Assembly (NCBI GenBank): GCA_002696685.1
Contig: NZSI01000022.1
Location: 10,567 to 21,214, forward strand
Length of the DNA stretch: 10,648 nucleotides
Reading direction: 5' to 3'
Origin: Chloroflexota bacterium
GTDB lineage: Bacteria; Chloroflexota; Dehalococcoidia; SAR202; UBA826
A program made the position numbers and the translations under genes. Positions within the stretch are counted from its first letter, which is position 1. Each line of letters starts with the position of its first letter. Shown here one piece after another: positions 1-5,833 of the stretch. The notes under the pieces are model-generated. The model did no database searches and was not told where the DNA came from. It was given only the letters and a program-made list of their open reading frames with translations.

Positions 1-836
1 CCAGGAGTGAGACCACCATTTATCACCTCCCTACCACCAAAAAAAAGTATTAGCCCCATATTGGCAAGGAAGGTAAAAAGCATAAAAGACATGCTAGATG
101 CCCTGAGCTGCTCAGCTTCTATAAAAATGTCAGCGACGTCTTTGCTCCTGACATCAAACTTTGCCTCTTCATGATCCTCCGAAGCGAAAGCTTTCACAAC
201 TTTCATGCCAGAAAAATTTTCCTGGAGGGTAATGCTAAGCTCTGCCATCTTCTCTTGGGCTATCAACCAAAGATTCCTCATCTTGAGCCTGACATGGCTG
301 GTATAGAAAGCCACAACCGGCATGAAACAAGAAGCTATCAACCCAAGTTTCCAATTCATATTCATCAGTATTATGGCTACGAGGATAAACAGGGCAATGA
401 AGTACGGCGCCCTAACAAGACCCATGCTGATAAACATCCTAATGTTCTCAACATCAGTTATGGCCCTAGACATTAGGTTACCGGTGTGATGCTTGTCATG
501 AAATGCAAAACTCTGATGCTGTACCCGGTCGTAAAAATCGTTCCTAAGATCATATGTGACGAATTGGGATAGAGCCTCTGCAAGATAATTCTGCCCATAC
601 GAAAGGGCTCCTCTTATGACACTTAGACCCATTATGATGCTAATTGAAACTAAAATCTCTCTGACAGGTATGCCAGAAACAGTACCGACATTGTCAGCTA
701 TTAAGTCGATCGCCTCGCCGAAATACCTGGGTAGTACTACGTAGGCCGCGACCGCTCCGGCTGTGCACAGATACGCCATGAGCAACCTAGTCTTATGGCG
801 AAGTGCGTATCCTATTATCCTAACAATGTGGTTCAT
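1..836 (-). CDS. ABC exporter, N-terminal transmembrane domain (partial, C-terminus off the left edge)
   Basis: Translating the minus strand from the ATG at 836 gives 278 open codons to the window edge. The product looks like the type-1 ABC exporter (MsbA/multidrug) membrane domain. Hydrophobic segments lie near residues 18-36, 60-80, 143-160, 162-180 and 250-268. The first cytoplasmic coupling region is clear at about 105-133 (FHDKHHTGNLMSRAITDVEN), and the second at about 203-227 contains QENFSGMKVVKAFASE, both hallmarks of this fold. The nucleotide-binding domain with Walker and signature motifs would lie beyond the edge, so a single-chain half-transporter is expected but not seen. A TAG codon immediately before the ATG excludes a longer N-terminus; a GAGGAG lies 16 bases upstream, too far to be an ideal ribosome site. 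It is divergent from rimI. The substrate cannot be told from this part. Confidence 0.9.
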   Translation of the reverse strand, partial: MNHIVRIIGYALRHKTRLLMAYLCTAGAVAAYVVLPRYFGEAIDLIADNVGTVSGIPVREILVSISIIMGLSVIRGALSYGQNYLAEALSQFVTYDLRNDFYDRVQHQSFAFHDKHHTGNLMSRAITDVENIRMFISMGLVRAPYFIALFILVAIILMNMNWKLGLIASCFMPVVAFYTSHVRLKMRNLWLIAQEKMAELSITLQENFSGMKVVKAFASEDHEEAKFDVRSKDVADIFIEAEQLRASSMSFMLFTFLANMGLILFFGGREVINGGLTP

Positions 837-986
837 CTAGTAACGAAAACAACTCCTCAATGGGGCTTCGCACTTAAGGTCTACCTCTACCAAAACTACA
901 GGGCCCTCAACTGAGAGCTAATTCTACTCTAATTACATGGGGGTAACACAAGTAGTTTGATGATTAATTCTTGATCTTTTTTTCAT

Positions 987-1010
987 GTATTAATTTACTG
1001 CTATTAATAC
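987..1010. promoter_or_regulatory. Inverted repeat, possible operator
   Basis: GTATTAAT at 987-994 and its exact reverse complement ATTAATAC at 1003-1010 are separated by 8 bases. This is the size and symmetry of a site bound by a dimeric repressor, and it sits in the divergent intergenic region. AT-rich DNA produces such matches by chance, and no regulator gene is visible nearby, so the operator reading is inference. Confidence 0.3.
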
Positions 1011-1120
1011 CTGTCCATTACCAAAATGTCTAGAGCAATAGGTCATAATAAGATTAATTGGAGTGCGACAGATATCTTTTGAGTTGCGGATTCGAAGTGG
1101 GTTCCCTAGGGATCCTCAAT

Positions 1121-1144
1121 TAGATAAGGATCTAGATAAGGATC
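1121..1144. repeat. Perfect 12-bp tandem repeat, two copies
   Basis: TAGATAAGGATC occurs at 1121-1132 and again, without a mismatch, at 1133-1144. The second copy overlaps the left arm of a hairpin (1136-1154). The repeat lies about 80-100 bases upstream of the rimI start. It could be a duplicated binding site or a simple slippage duplication. Confidence 0.75.
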
Positions 1145-1154
1145 AAATCCTTAT
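1136..1154. other. Short hairpin upstream of rimI
   Basis: ATAAGGAT at 1136-1143 pairs perfectly with ATCCTTAT at 1147-1154 across a 3-base CAA loop. The stem is AT-rich and no T-run follows on the plus strand, so it is not a standard terminator. On its own it is only a structural observation; beside the tandem repeat it suggests a regulatory site. Confidence 0.4.
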
Positions 1155-1222
1155 AAAGCCGAGTCTTTGTGTATTTGTAAAGGAATAGGGAGCATTGCCA
1201 ACGTGGTATATAAGACAGACAT

Positions 1223-1792
1223 ATGAAAAAATTTGCCGTCAGAAAAATGGTTTTAGACGATTTGGAGCAAGTGCTTGCGATTGAAAAAGATGCCTTCCCA
1301 GATCTCTTCCCGCCGACCTCTTTTAGGTCGGAGTTAAAAAGGTTTCGTTCAGAATATTTTGTTGCATATGCCATTAAAGACATTGAGAAGCTAGAAGATT
1401 TAGAGACAAACTTTAGTGCCAATGTCGAAAAGCACCTGCAATACAGATCAGGCTATACCGGTTGGCAAAGAGGGTGCAAATTTCTCGTCGGGTTCGTCGG
1501 ATACTGGAAAATGGTTGACGAAGTCCACATAATCTCAATAGCTGTTAGGCGTAACGTTAGACGCCAAGGAATTGGAGAACTTTTGCTCCGAAAAGTTTTA
1601 CACGAGTCTAGAAATTATAAATTTGATGAAGTAACGCTTGAAGTTAGGAAATCTAATACGGCAGCGAAAAAACTTTACAACAAATACGGCTTCCAATTAG
1701 TAGGGGTCAGAAAAAGATACTACACGGATAATTTCGAAGACGCCTTGGTTATGACGTTGAGCTCAGTTAAGGATTATAAAGTCCCGATCTGA
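1223..1792 (+). CDS. rimI: GNAT N-acetyltransferase, RimI-like (ribosomal protein S18 N-terminal alanine acetyltransferase)
   Basis: The product (189 aa) is a GNAT-fold enzyme that transfers acetyl from acetyl-CoA, in the RimI family to the N-terminal amine of ribosomal protein S18. The acetyl-CoA loop is RRQGIG at residues 113-118, preceded by the beta-strand ISIAV. The C-terminal block LEVRKSNTAAKKLY...YGF places Glu140 and Tyr152 at the same spacing as the catalytic Glu103/Tyr115 of E. coli RimI, and GVRKRYYTDNFEDALVM is the family's usual ending. It is about 40 residues longer than E. coli RimI (148 aa); most of the excess is a charged and aromatic insert at about residues 52-84. An in-frame TAA at 1211-1213 makes the ATG at 1223 the earliest start. 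No Shine-Dalgarno sequence is visible. The next gene, rpsB, is also ribosomal, but the 242-base gap suggests separate transcription. Confidence 0.85.
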   Translation: MKKFAVRKMVLDDLEQVLAIEKDAFPDLFPPTSFRSELKRFRSEYFVAYAIKDIEKLEDLETNFSANVEKHLQYRSGYTGWQRGCKFLVGFVGYWKMVDEVHIISIAVRRNVRRQGIGELLLRKVLHESRNYKFDEVTLEVRKSNTAAKKLYNKYGFQLVGVRKRYYTDNFEDALVMTLSSVKDYKVPI

Positions 1793-1846
1793 CTCAGTAA
1801 ATTGTTTCCTCACTTTCTTCGTATACTTTCCACTGTTTAGGTTGTT

Positions 1847-1865
1847 GGTAAATGCCATATTTACC
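1847..1865 (+). other. Hairpin in the rimI-rpsB gap
   Basis: GGTAAAT (1847-1853) and ATTTACC (1859-1865) are exact complements around a 5-base loop. It could be a hairpin at the end of the rimI message, part of the rpsB leader, or an operator. There is no T-run after it, so terminator function is not supported. Confidence 0.35.
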
Positions 1866-1936
1866 CGAAACACTCATCAAAAAGATATTCATGTGTTACC
1901 TAAAGTTTTGCTCGCCCTTCACGCCCATGCTACACT

Positions 1937-1985
1937 TTTCGAACGCTTTCCAGGTGGAAAGTCTGCTTTGGTGTGTCTTTCGAAA
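1937..1985 (+). promoter_or_regulatory. Nested stem-loop in the rpsB leader
   Basis: The inner stem is CTTTCC (1946-1951) with GGAAAG (1956-1961) around an AGGT loop, extendable by a G-U pair (1945/1962). The outer stem pairs TTTCGAA (1937-1943) with TTCGAAA (1979-1985). The two arms leave an asymmetric internal bulge of about 16 bases on the 3' side. It ends 49 bases before the rpsB start, where a ribosomal-protein feedback site would be expected. The pairing is seen in the sequence; the regulatory role is inferred. Confidence 0.4.
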
Positions 1986-2034
1986 CAGAAGAATTTACCA
2001 TGCACAAGAAAAATAACAGGATGGCATAAAGTTT

Positions 2035-3111
2035 ATGGTGCAAGAGGCGGTACAGTCGGAAAATACGGAAACCCAGGAAGATGCTCACAAAATCACCATG
2101 AAGTCTCTGTTGGAGGCGGGTGTTCATTTTGGACACCAAAAGCGCCGCTGGAATCCGAAGATGGATGACTTCATATTCGCTCACAGAAATGGAATACACA
2201 TCATTGACCTTCAGAAGACTCTGTACAAAATTCAAGAGGCTGCTGAATTCCTCACAGATGTAGCCGCCACGGGTAGAAGAATTCTATATGTTGGAACCAA
2301 AAAACAGGCTAAAGACACCATAATCAAAGAAGCTGAAAGAAGTAATGCCCTGTACATAGCAAATCGCTGGTTGGGAGGAACGCTTACGAACTTTAGGACT
2401 ATAGAATCCAGGATTCAGCACTTAATAAATCTAGAAACCCGCAGAGAATCAGGGGAGTTTACCCTTCTTACCAAGAAAGAATCTCTAGGATACGATGACC
2501 AAATCGACCGACTAAATAAGAACTTGATTGGCATCAAAGAGATGACTGAAATGCCCGGTGCAATGTTTATTATAGACATTGGCAAGGAAGAGATAGCCGT
2601 TGCTGAGGCGAGGCGAATTGGAATTCCCATTGTAGCGCTAGTGGACTCAGACTGTAACCCGGAGTTGATAGATTACCCAATTCCTGGCAACGATGATGCT
2701 ATAAGGTCCATAAGACTCATTACTGGTCGGATGTCGGATGCGGTAATCGAAGGCCAAAATCGTCGCATTGCTCAAAGAACCGACGCCGGCGAGGGAATGG
2801 AGGATTCCGAAGACTCCGTGCCACGCATGATTACTTATTCAACAGTGACAGCTGAGGACGTTGAGGAAAAAAGTAATCAGACTGAAAACGAAAATCAGGC
2901 TACTGACAATGAACCCGATTCAGAAGAAAACAGCGAGAAATCCTCAGTTGTTGCTGAAGTCGCGGAAGAAGATGTTGCTACAGAAGAGGTCGTTGCTGCA
3001 GAGGAGGTCGTTGCTGCAGAAGAGGTCGTTGCTGCAGAAGAGGTCGTTGCTGCAGAAGAGGACGTTGTTGCAGAAGAGGACATTGCTGTTGCTAACGAAG
3101 ATGAAGACTAG
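2035..3111 (+). CDS. rpsB: 30S ribosomal protein S2 with a long acidic repeat tail
   Basis: S2 sits on the back of the 30S subunit and is needed for S1 binding and initiation in many bacteria. The S2 core covers about residues 19-245: [20 protein letters not shown] near the N-terminus, [10 protein letters not shown] at 85-94, [10 protein letters not shown] at 111-120, and [20 protein letters not shown] at 197-216 (most S2 proteins have DTNCDP here). At 358 aa it is roughly 100 residues longer than a usual bacterial S2. The extra length is a highly acidic tail from about residue 250, ending in seven hexapeptide units at 311-352. About 15 extra residues also precede the core. ATG 2035 is preceded by an in-frame TAA at 2014-2016; the next in-frame ATG (2098) would remove the extension and has no good ribosome site. 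It is the first gene of the operon, followed by tsf after 50 bases. Confidence 0.97.
   Translation: MVQEAVQSENTETQEDAHKITMKSLLEAGVHFGHQKRRWNPKMDDFIFAHRNGIHIIDLQKTLYKIQEAAEFLTDVAATGRRILYVGTKKQAKDTIIKEAERSNALYIANRWLGGTLTNFRTIESRIQHLINLETRRESGEFTLLTKKESLGYDDQIDRLNKNLIGIKEMTEMPGAMFIIDIGKEEIAVAEARRIGIPIVALVDSDCNPELIDYPIPGNDDAIRSIRLITGRMSDAVIEGQNRRIAQRTDAGEGMEDSEDSVPRMITYSTVTAEDVEEKSNQTENENQATDNEPDSEENSEKSSVVAEVAEEDVATEEVVAAEEVVAAEEVVAAEEVVAAEEDVVAEEDIAVANEDED
2965..3090 (+). repeat. Seven tandem 18-bp units inside rpsB encoding an acidic hexapeptide repeat
   Basis: The unit GAAGAGGTCGTTGCTGCA (EEVVAA) is repeated in register at 2983, 3001, 3019 and 3037. The second copy differs by one base and the other three are identical. 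Diverged units flank these at 2965 (EEDVAT), 3055 (EEDVVA) and 3073 (EEDIAV). The near identity of the central four units at third codon positions points to recent slippage or unequal-crossover expansion. Because the unit length is a multiple of three, copy-number changes keep the frame open. Confidence 0.95.
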
Positions 3112-3146
3112 TTTTGGCACGGGACAAAATGGATCAATATAATCCC

Positions 3147-3155
3147 AAAGGAAGG
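3147..3155 (+). promoter_or_regulatory. Strong ribosome binding site that fixes the TTG start of tsf
   Basis: AAAGGAAGG at 3147-3155 contains two Shine-Dalgarno cores and ends 6 bases before the TTG at 3162. The next in-frame ATG is codon 20, inside the conserved N-terminal domain, so TTG is the real start. Confidence 0.8.
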
Positions 3156-3161
3156 AATTAA

Positions 3162-3665
3162 TTGCCATCCACGACTGAATTAATAAAAGAACTTAGAGGG
3201 AGAACCAGTGCTGGAGTCATGGATTGCAAAAGAGCACTTGATGAAAGTAACGGCAACGTGGATAAAGCTGAAGAAATCCTCAAAGAGCAAGGGATAGCCT
3301 CAGCCGCAAAGAGAGCTGGACGAGACACGGACCAAGGCTTGATAGAAACCTATATCCATAGTGGTGGAAGAATAGGTGCTATGGTTGAGGTTAACTGTGA
3401 AACAGACTTTGTTGCCAGAACCCAGGAATTTTCAGATCTGGCGCATGATATTGCAATGCAAGTTGCGGCGATGAATCCTCTAACAGTTGAAGAAGGAAAA
3501 TCGAAAAGCCCTACCGATATAGAAGATGAAAATTCTTCTCTACTCCAACAGCCATTTATAAAAGACCCATCAAAAAATATCCAGGATCTCATAAATGAGA
3601 TTGTCGGAAAGTTGGGAGAAAATATCAGAGTCAGACGATTCCAACGTTTCTCCTTGGGCGAGTAG
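3162..3665 (+). CDS. tsf: Translation elongation factor Ts, short form
   Basis: EF-Ts is the cytoplasmic guanine nucleotide exchange factor that recycles EF-Tu-GDP. The N-terminal UBA-like domain (about residues 3-50) carries the family pattern LIKELRGRTSAGVMDCKRAL and ends in AAKRAGR. The core motif TDFVAR is at 81-86, preceded by MVEVNCE; this segment and the N-terminal domain contact EF-Tu. The ending ENIRVRRFQRFSLGE matches the C-terminus of short EF-Ts proteins. At 167 aa it is far shorter than E. coli EF-Ts (283 aa) and somewhat shorter than the Thermus type (196 aa); it keeps only one core subdomain, so it is complete, not truncated. Start is TTG, supported by the ribosome site just upstream. 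It lies 50 bases after rpsB and 9 before pyrH. Confidence 0.95.
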   Translation: MPSTTELIKELRGRTSAGVMDCKRALDESNGNVDKAEEILKEQGIASAAKRAGRDTDQGLIETYIHSGGRIGAMVEVNCETDFVARTQEFSDLAHDIAMQVAAMNPLTVEEGKSKSPTDIEDENSSLLQQPFIKDPSKNIQDLINEIVGKLGENIRVRRFQRFSLGE

Positions 3666-3674
3666 CCTAGTGAC

Positions 3675-4436
3675 ATGACTAAAGTTAAGTTTAATAGGGT
3701 CCTACTTAAGTTGAGTGGAGAATCCCTTAAGGGCACAAGGCAACATGGCATAGACCCTGACGCTCTTGATTATATGGCTGGAGAGATTAAGTCAATAACT
3801 GAAATGGGTGTGGAGCTTGGAATCGTAGTCGGGGGTGGAAACATTTGGCGTGGTTCAGAAGCAGAAATAGAAGGTATGGACAGAGCCACTGCTGACTATG
3901 CAGGAATGCTAGCAACGGTTATAAGCGCCCTCGCACTTCAAGAGGCTATGGAAAGACGACACAACCTAGACACTCGGACATTGAGCGCGATAAACATCCA
4001 ACAAGTTGCCGAGCCTTACATAAGACGTAGGGCAATTAGACACTTGGAAAAGAGACGGGTGGTTTTATTCGCAGCCGGAACAGGAAACCCATTTGTAACA
4101 ACTGATACAGGCTCAGCATTAAGGGCTCTAGAAATTGAGGCGGACTTGCTATTGATGGCAAAGCACGACGTCGATGGGGTTTACGACAAAGATCCAAAAA
4201 CAAGCCCGGATGCAATCAGATTTGAACACATCAATTACTTGAATGCTATAGAGCAAAGGTTACGGGTAATGGACGCAACGGCACTTTCTCTCTGCATGGA
4301 ACATGATGTACCCATAGTTGTGTTTGATCTCTTCAAGTCGGGAAACCTTGCCAATATCATTAAGGGTCAGCGAATAGGAACACTTGTTTGCGATGATAGT
4401 AGGATTGAAAAAAATTTCTCTACAGACCCAATATAG
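3675..4436 (+). CDS. pyrH: UMP kinase
   Basis: PyrH phosphorylates UMP to UDP with ATP in pyrimidine nucleotide synthesis; bacterial enzymes are hexamers of the amino-acid-kinase fold, usually regulated by GTP and UTP. Visible motifs are KLSGESLKG (12-20, phosphate binding), [12 protein letters not shown] (49-60, UMP site), [20 protein letters not shown] (68-87), [17 protein letters not shown] (135-151) and [16 protein letters not shown] (159-174, ATP site). The length of 253 aa is slightly above the usual 235-245, the excess being a polar C-terminal tail. ATG 3675 gives the normal N-terminus. Only nine bases separate it from the tsf stop and the ribosome site is poor, so translation is probably coupled to tsf. 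Confidence 0.96.
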   Translation: MTKVKFNRVLLKLSGESLKGTRQHGIDPDALDYMAGEIKSITEMGVELGIVVGGGNIWRGSEAEIEGMDRATADYAGMLATVISALALQEAMERRHNLDTRTLSAINIQQVAEPYIRRRAIRHLEKRRVVLFAAGTGNPFVTTDTGSALRALEIEADLLLMAKHDVDGVYDKDPKTSPDAIRFEHINYLNAIEQRLRVMDATALSLCMEHDVPIVVFDLFKSGNLANIIKGQRIGTLVCDDSRIEKNFSTDPI

Positions 4437-4439
4437 GTC

Positions 4440-4445
4440 AGGAGG
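4440..4445 (+). promoter_or_regulatory. Consensus Shine-Dalgarno of frr
   Basis: AGGAGG in the 17-base gap after pyrH ends 8 bases before the frr ATG (4454). It is one of the few perfect ribosome sites in the operon, so frr can initiate independently of pyrH translation. Confidence 0.8.
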
Positions 4446-4453
4446 ATAGACTC

Positions 4454-5017
4454 ATGCCAACAGTCGAAGAGGTGCTTCTAAGCACTAGCGATCGCATGCA
4501 GAAAAGCCTTGACTCCTTGGAGAGGGATTTAGGTTCGGTTAGAACGGGGCGTGCTTCTGCCACACTCGTTGAGAATCTGATGGTTGACTACTACGGTACC
4601 AACACACCACTTAACCAGTTGTCGTCAATAACTATTCCTGAGGCTAGAACAATCATGATTCAGCCTTGGGACAAAGAAGCTCTCGTGGAAATAGAGAAAA
4701 GTATTCACAGCTCAGATACCGGGCTAACACCAAACAACGATGGAGCAATGATCCGGCTTAACATACCTGAATTGACTGAAGAACGTAGAAGAGAAATGGT
4801 GAAAATGGTGGGCTCAATAGTTGAGCAAGCTCATGTTGCAGCCCGCAACATTAGAAGAGACAGTCTGGAAACGTTCAGAAGTATGGAAAAGGAAAAAGAA
4901 ATCTCCCAAGACGACAGTAGGAGAGCCCAAGAAGATCTTCAAAAAGTGACAGACACATTTACTTCCAAGATGGATGTGATGAGGTCGGAAAAAGAGAAAG
5001 AGGTAATGGAAGTTTAA
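4454..5017 (+). CDS. frr: Ribosome recycling factor
   Basis: RRF splits the post-termination ribosome together with EF-G. The product is 187 aa, the usual length of about 185. The start of the helical domain carries LERDLGSVRTGRASATLVEN, the small beta domain contains PLNQLSSITIPEARTIMIQP and NNDGAMIRLNIPELTEERR, and the returning helices carry EQAHVAARNIRRDSLE with the conserved RNIRRD. Charged heptads continue to the C-terminus (KEKEISQDDSRRAQEDLQK). The ATG at 4454 follows a perfect AGGAGG. pyrH-frr is a classical bacterial neighbourhood. Nothing looks degraded. Confidence 0.97.
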   Translation: MPTVEEVLLSTSDRMQKSLDSLERDLGSVRTGRASATLVENLMVDYYGTNTPLNQLSSITIPEARTIMIQPWDKEALVEIEKSIHSSDTGLTPNNDGAMIRLNIPELTEERRREMVKMVGSIVEQAHVAARNIRRDSLETFRSMEKEKEISQDDSRRAQEDLQKVTDTFTSKMDVMRSEKEKEVMEV

Positions 5018-5053
5018 AACCTCTTGTAACTGTTATCGGCAGGACCATTTTCG

Positions 5054-5794
5054 ATGATATCTAACCATGATGCCAACGCTTCAATACACCAACCTGACTC
5101 ATACTTGAACCACATCCCTGCTCATGTAGCACTAATAATGGATGGCAACGGTAGATGGGCCATAAAAAAAGGCCTTGATAGAAGCCAAGGGCATGCTCAT
5201 GGTGCAAGCAAACTTCGAGAAATAGTTACAAAATTTGGCGAATATGGAGTTAAGTATGTCACTTTGTACGCATTTTCAACTGAAAACTGGGCACGGCCTC
5301 AGAATGAAGTTGAAAATATACTTGAAATACTTTTGACTTCTATTAACTCTGAGCTAGAGACCCTTCACCAACAAGGAGTCAAGATCATACATTTGGGTGA
5401 CAAGACAACGCTACCCGAAGAAATTTCACACGCAATAGCGAAATCGGAACAACTTACGGAGAACAATTCAAAAATAACCCTTTCTGTAGCATTCAGCTAT
5501 GGTGGCAGATCTGAAATTATTCAGGCAATCAAAAATATGGTTTCAGAAGGAATAGAAGCCGAAAATGTTGATGAGAAAACGTTTGAAAGATACCTTACCA
5601 CCTATGGAATACCTGACCCAGACATCATAGTTAGGACAGCGGGAGAAATGAGATTAAGTAATTTTCTCATATGGCAGTCAGCGTACTCTGAATATTATTT
5701 TACTGACGTTTTGTGGCCGGACTTTGGGGATGAAGATGTGGAACTGGTTATTAAGACATTTTCAAGCAGAAACCGCCGATATGGAAAATCATAA
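5054..5794 (+). CDS. uppS: Polyprenyl diphosphate synthase, cis-type (undecaprenyl diphosphate synthase family)
   Basis: UppS adds isopentenyl diphosphate units in cis to farnesyl diphosphate to make the lipid carrier used for cell-envelope glycans. The signature MDGNGRWA (29-36) includes the Mg-binding Asp30. HAHGASKLREI (48-57), TLYAFSTENWARP (70-82), FSYGGRSEI (147-155) and PDPDIIVRTAGEMRLSNF (187-204) follow, with Arg194, Arg200 and Ser202 for pyrophosphate binding, then YYFTDVLWPDF (214-224). Variants at usually conserved spots are Ser148 where NYGGR is common, and TAGEMR where TSGEQR is typical. Length (246 aa) is normal. GCAGGA at 5039-5044 serves as ribosome site, 9 bases from the ATG. 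It lies between frr and cdsA as in many bacteria. Product chain length cannot be read from the sequence. Confidence 0.95.
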   Translation: MISNHDANASIHQPDSYLNHIPAHVALIMDGNGRWAIKKGLDRSQGHAHGASKLREIVTKFGEYGVKYVTLYAFSTENWARPQNEVENILEILLTSINSELETLHQQGVKIIHLGDKTTLPEEISHAIAKSEQLTENNSKITLSVAFSYGGRSEIIQAIKNMVSEGIEAENVDEKTFERYLTTYGIPDPDIIVRTAGEMRLSNFLIWQSAYSEYYFTDVLWPDFGDEDVELVIKTFSSRNRRYGKS

Positions 5795-5833
5795 ATTCCC
5801 AAACAAGTCACATAGGAATCAACTCGATTAACT

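Larger units (their letters stand above)
837..1222. other. Divergent intergenic region between the ABC exporter and rimI
   Basis: These 386 bases hold no convincing gene. They must contain promoters for both the minus-strand exporter and rimI, but I found no sigma-70 pair with good spacing on either strand. Three kinds of structure stand out: an 8-bp inverted repeat at 987-1010, a 10-bp palindrome TCCCTAGGGA at 1103-1112, and a 12-bp tandem repeat at 1121-1144 running into a hairpin. A TATATAA at 1207-1213 lies just upstream of the rimI start and could be a -10 box. No T-run follows any hairpin, so none looks like an intrinsic terminator. Confidence 0.6.
1793..2034 (+). promoter_or_regulatory. 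Putative promoter and 5' leader region of the rpsB operon
   Basis: This 242-base gap separates rimI from rpsB, whereas every later junction is 50 bases or less, so the long operon most likely starts here. TATACT at 1822-1827 resembles a -10 box, with a weak TTGTTT at 1802-1807 only 14 bases upstream, so the promoter is uncertain. Downstream are a hairpin at 1847-1865 and a nested two-stem structure at 1937-1985. AGGATGG at 2018-2024 is the only ribosome-site candidate before the rpsB ATG at 2035 and is a little far away (13 bases from AGGA). Autoregulation of rpsB-tsf by S2 through the leader is known in E. coli; I do not recognise that specific motif here. Confidence 0.45.

Noticed and set aside
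39..46. Run of eight A (T in the coding strand) in the ABC exporter as a frameshift site
   Set aside because: The reading frame continues in good agreement with the exporter family on both sides, so no frameshift is needed.
171..476. 101-codon plus-strand open frame
   Set aside because: It is antisense to the clearly coding ABC exporter membrane domain and has no protein-like pattern.
1081..1115. Possible tRNA remnant (GGATTCGAA resembling a T-loop)
   Set aside because: No acceptor, D or anticodon stems can be folded around it.
1802..1827. Sigma-70 promoter TTGTTT / TATACT for rpsB
   Set aside because: The spacing is only 14 bases and the -35 match is poor; kept only as a possible -10 within the leader entry.
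1842..2168. 108-codon open frame running from the rpsB leader into rpsB
   Set aside because: It overlaps the start of rpsB in another frame, has no recognisable motif and no ribosome site.
2861..3168. Several long open frames on both strands over the rpsB tail
   Set aside because: The 18-bp repeat keeps other frames open; their products are low-complexity copies of the repeat, not genes.
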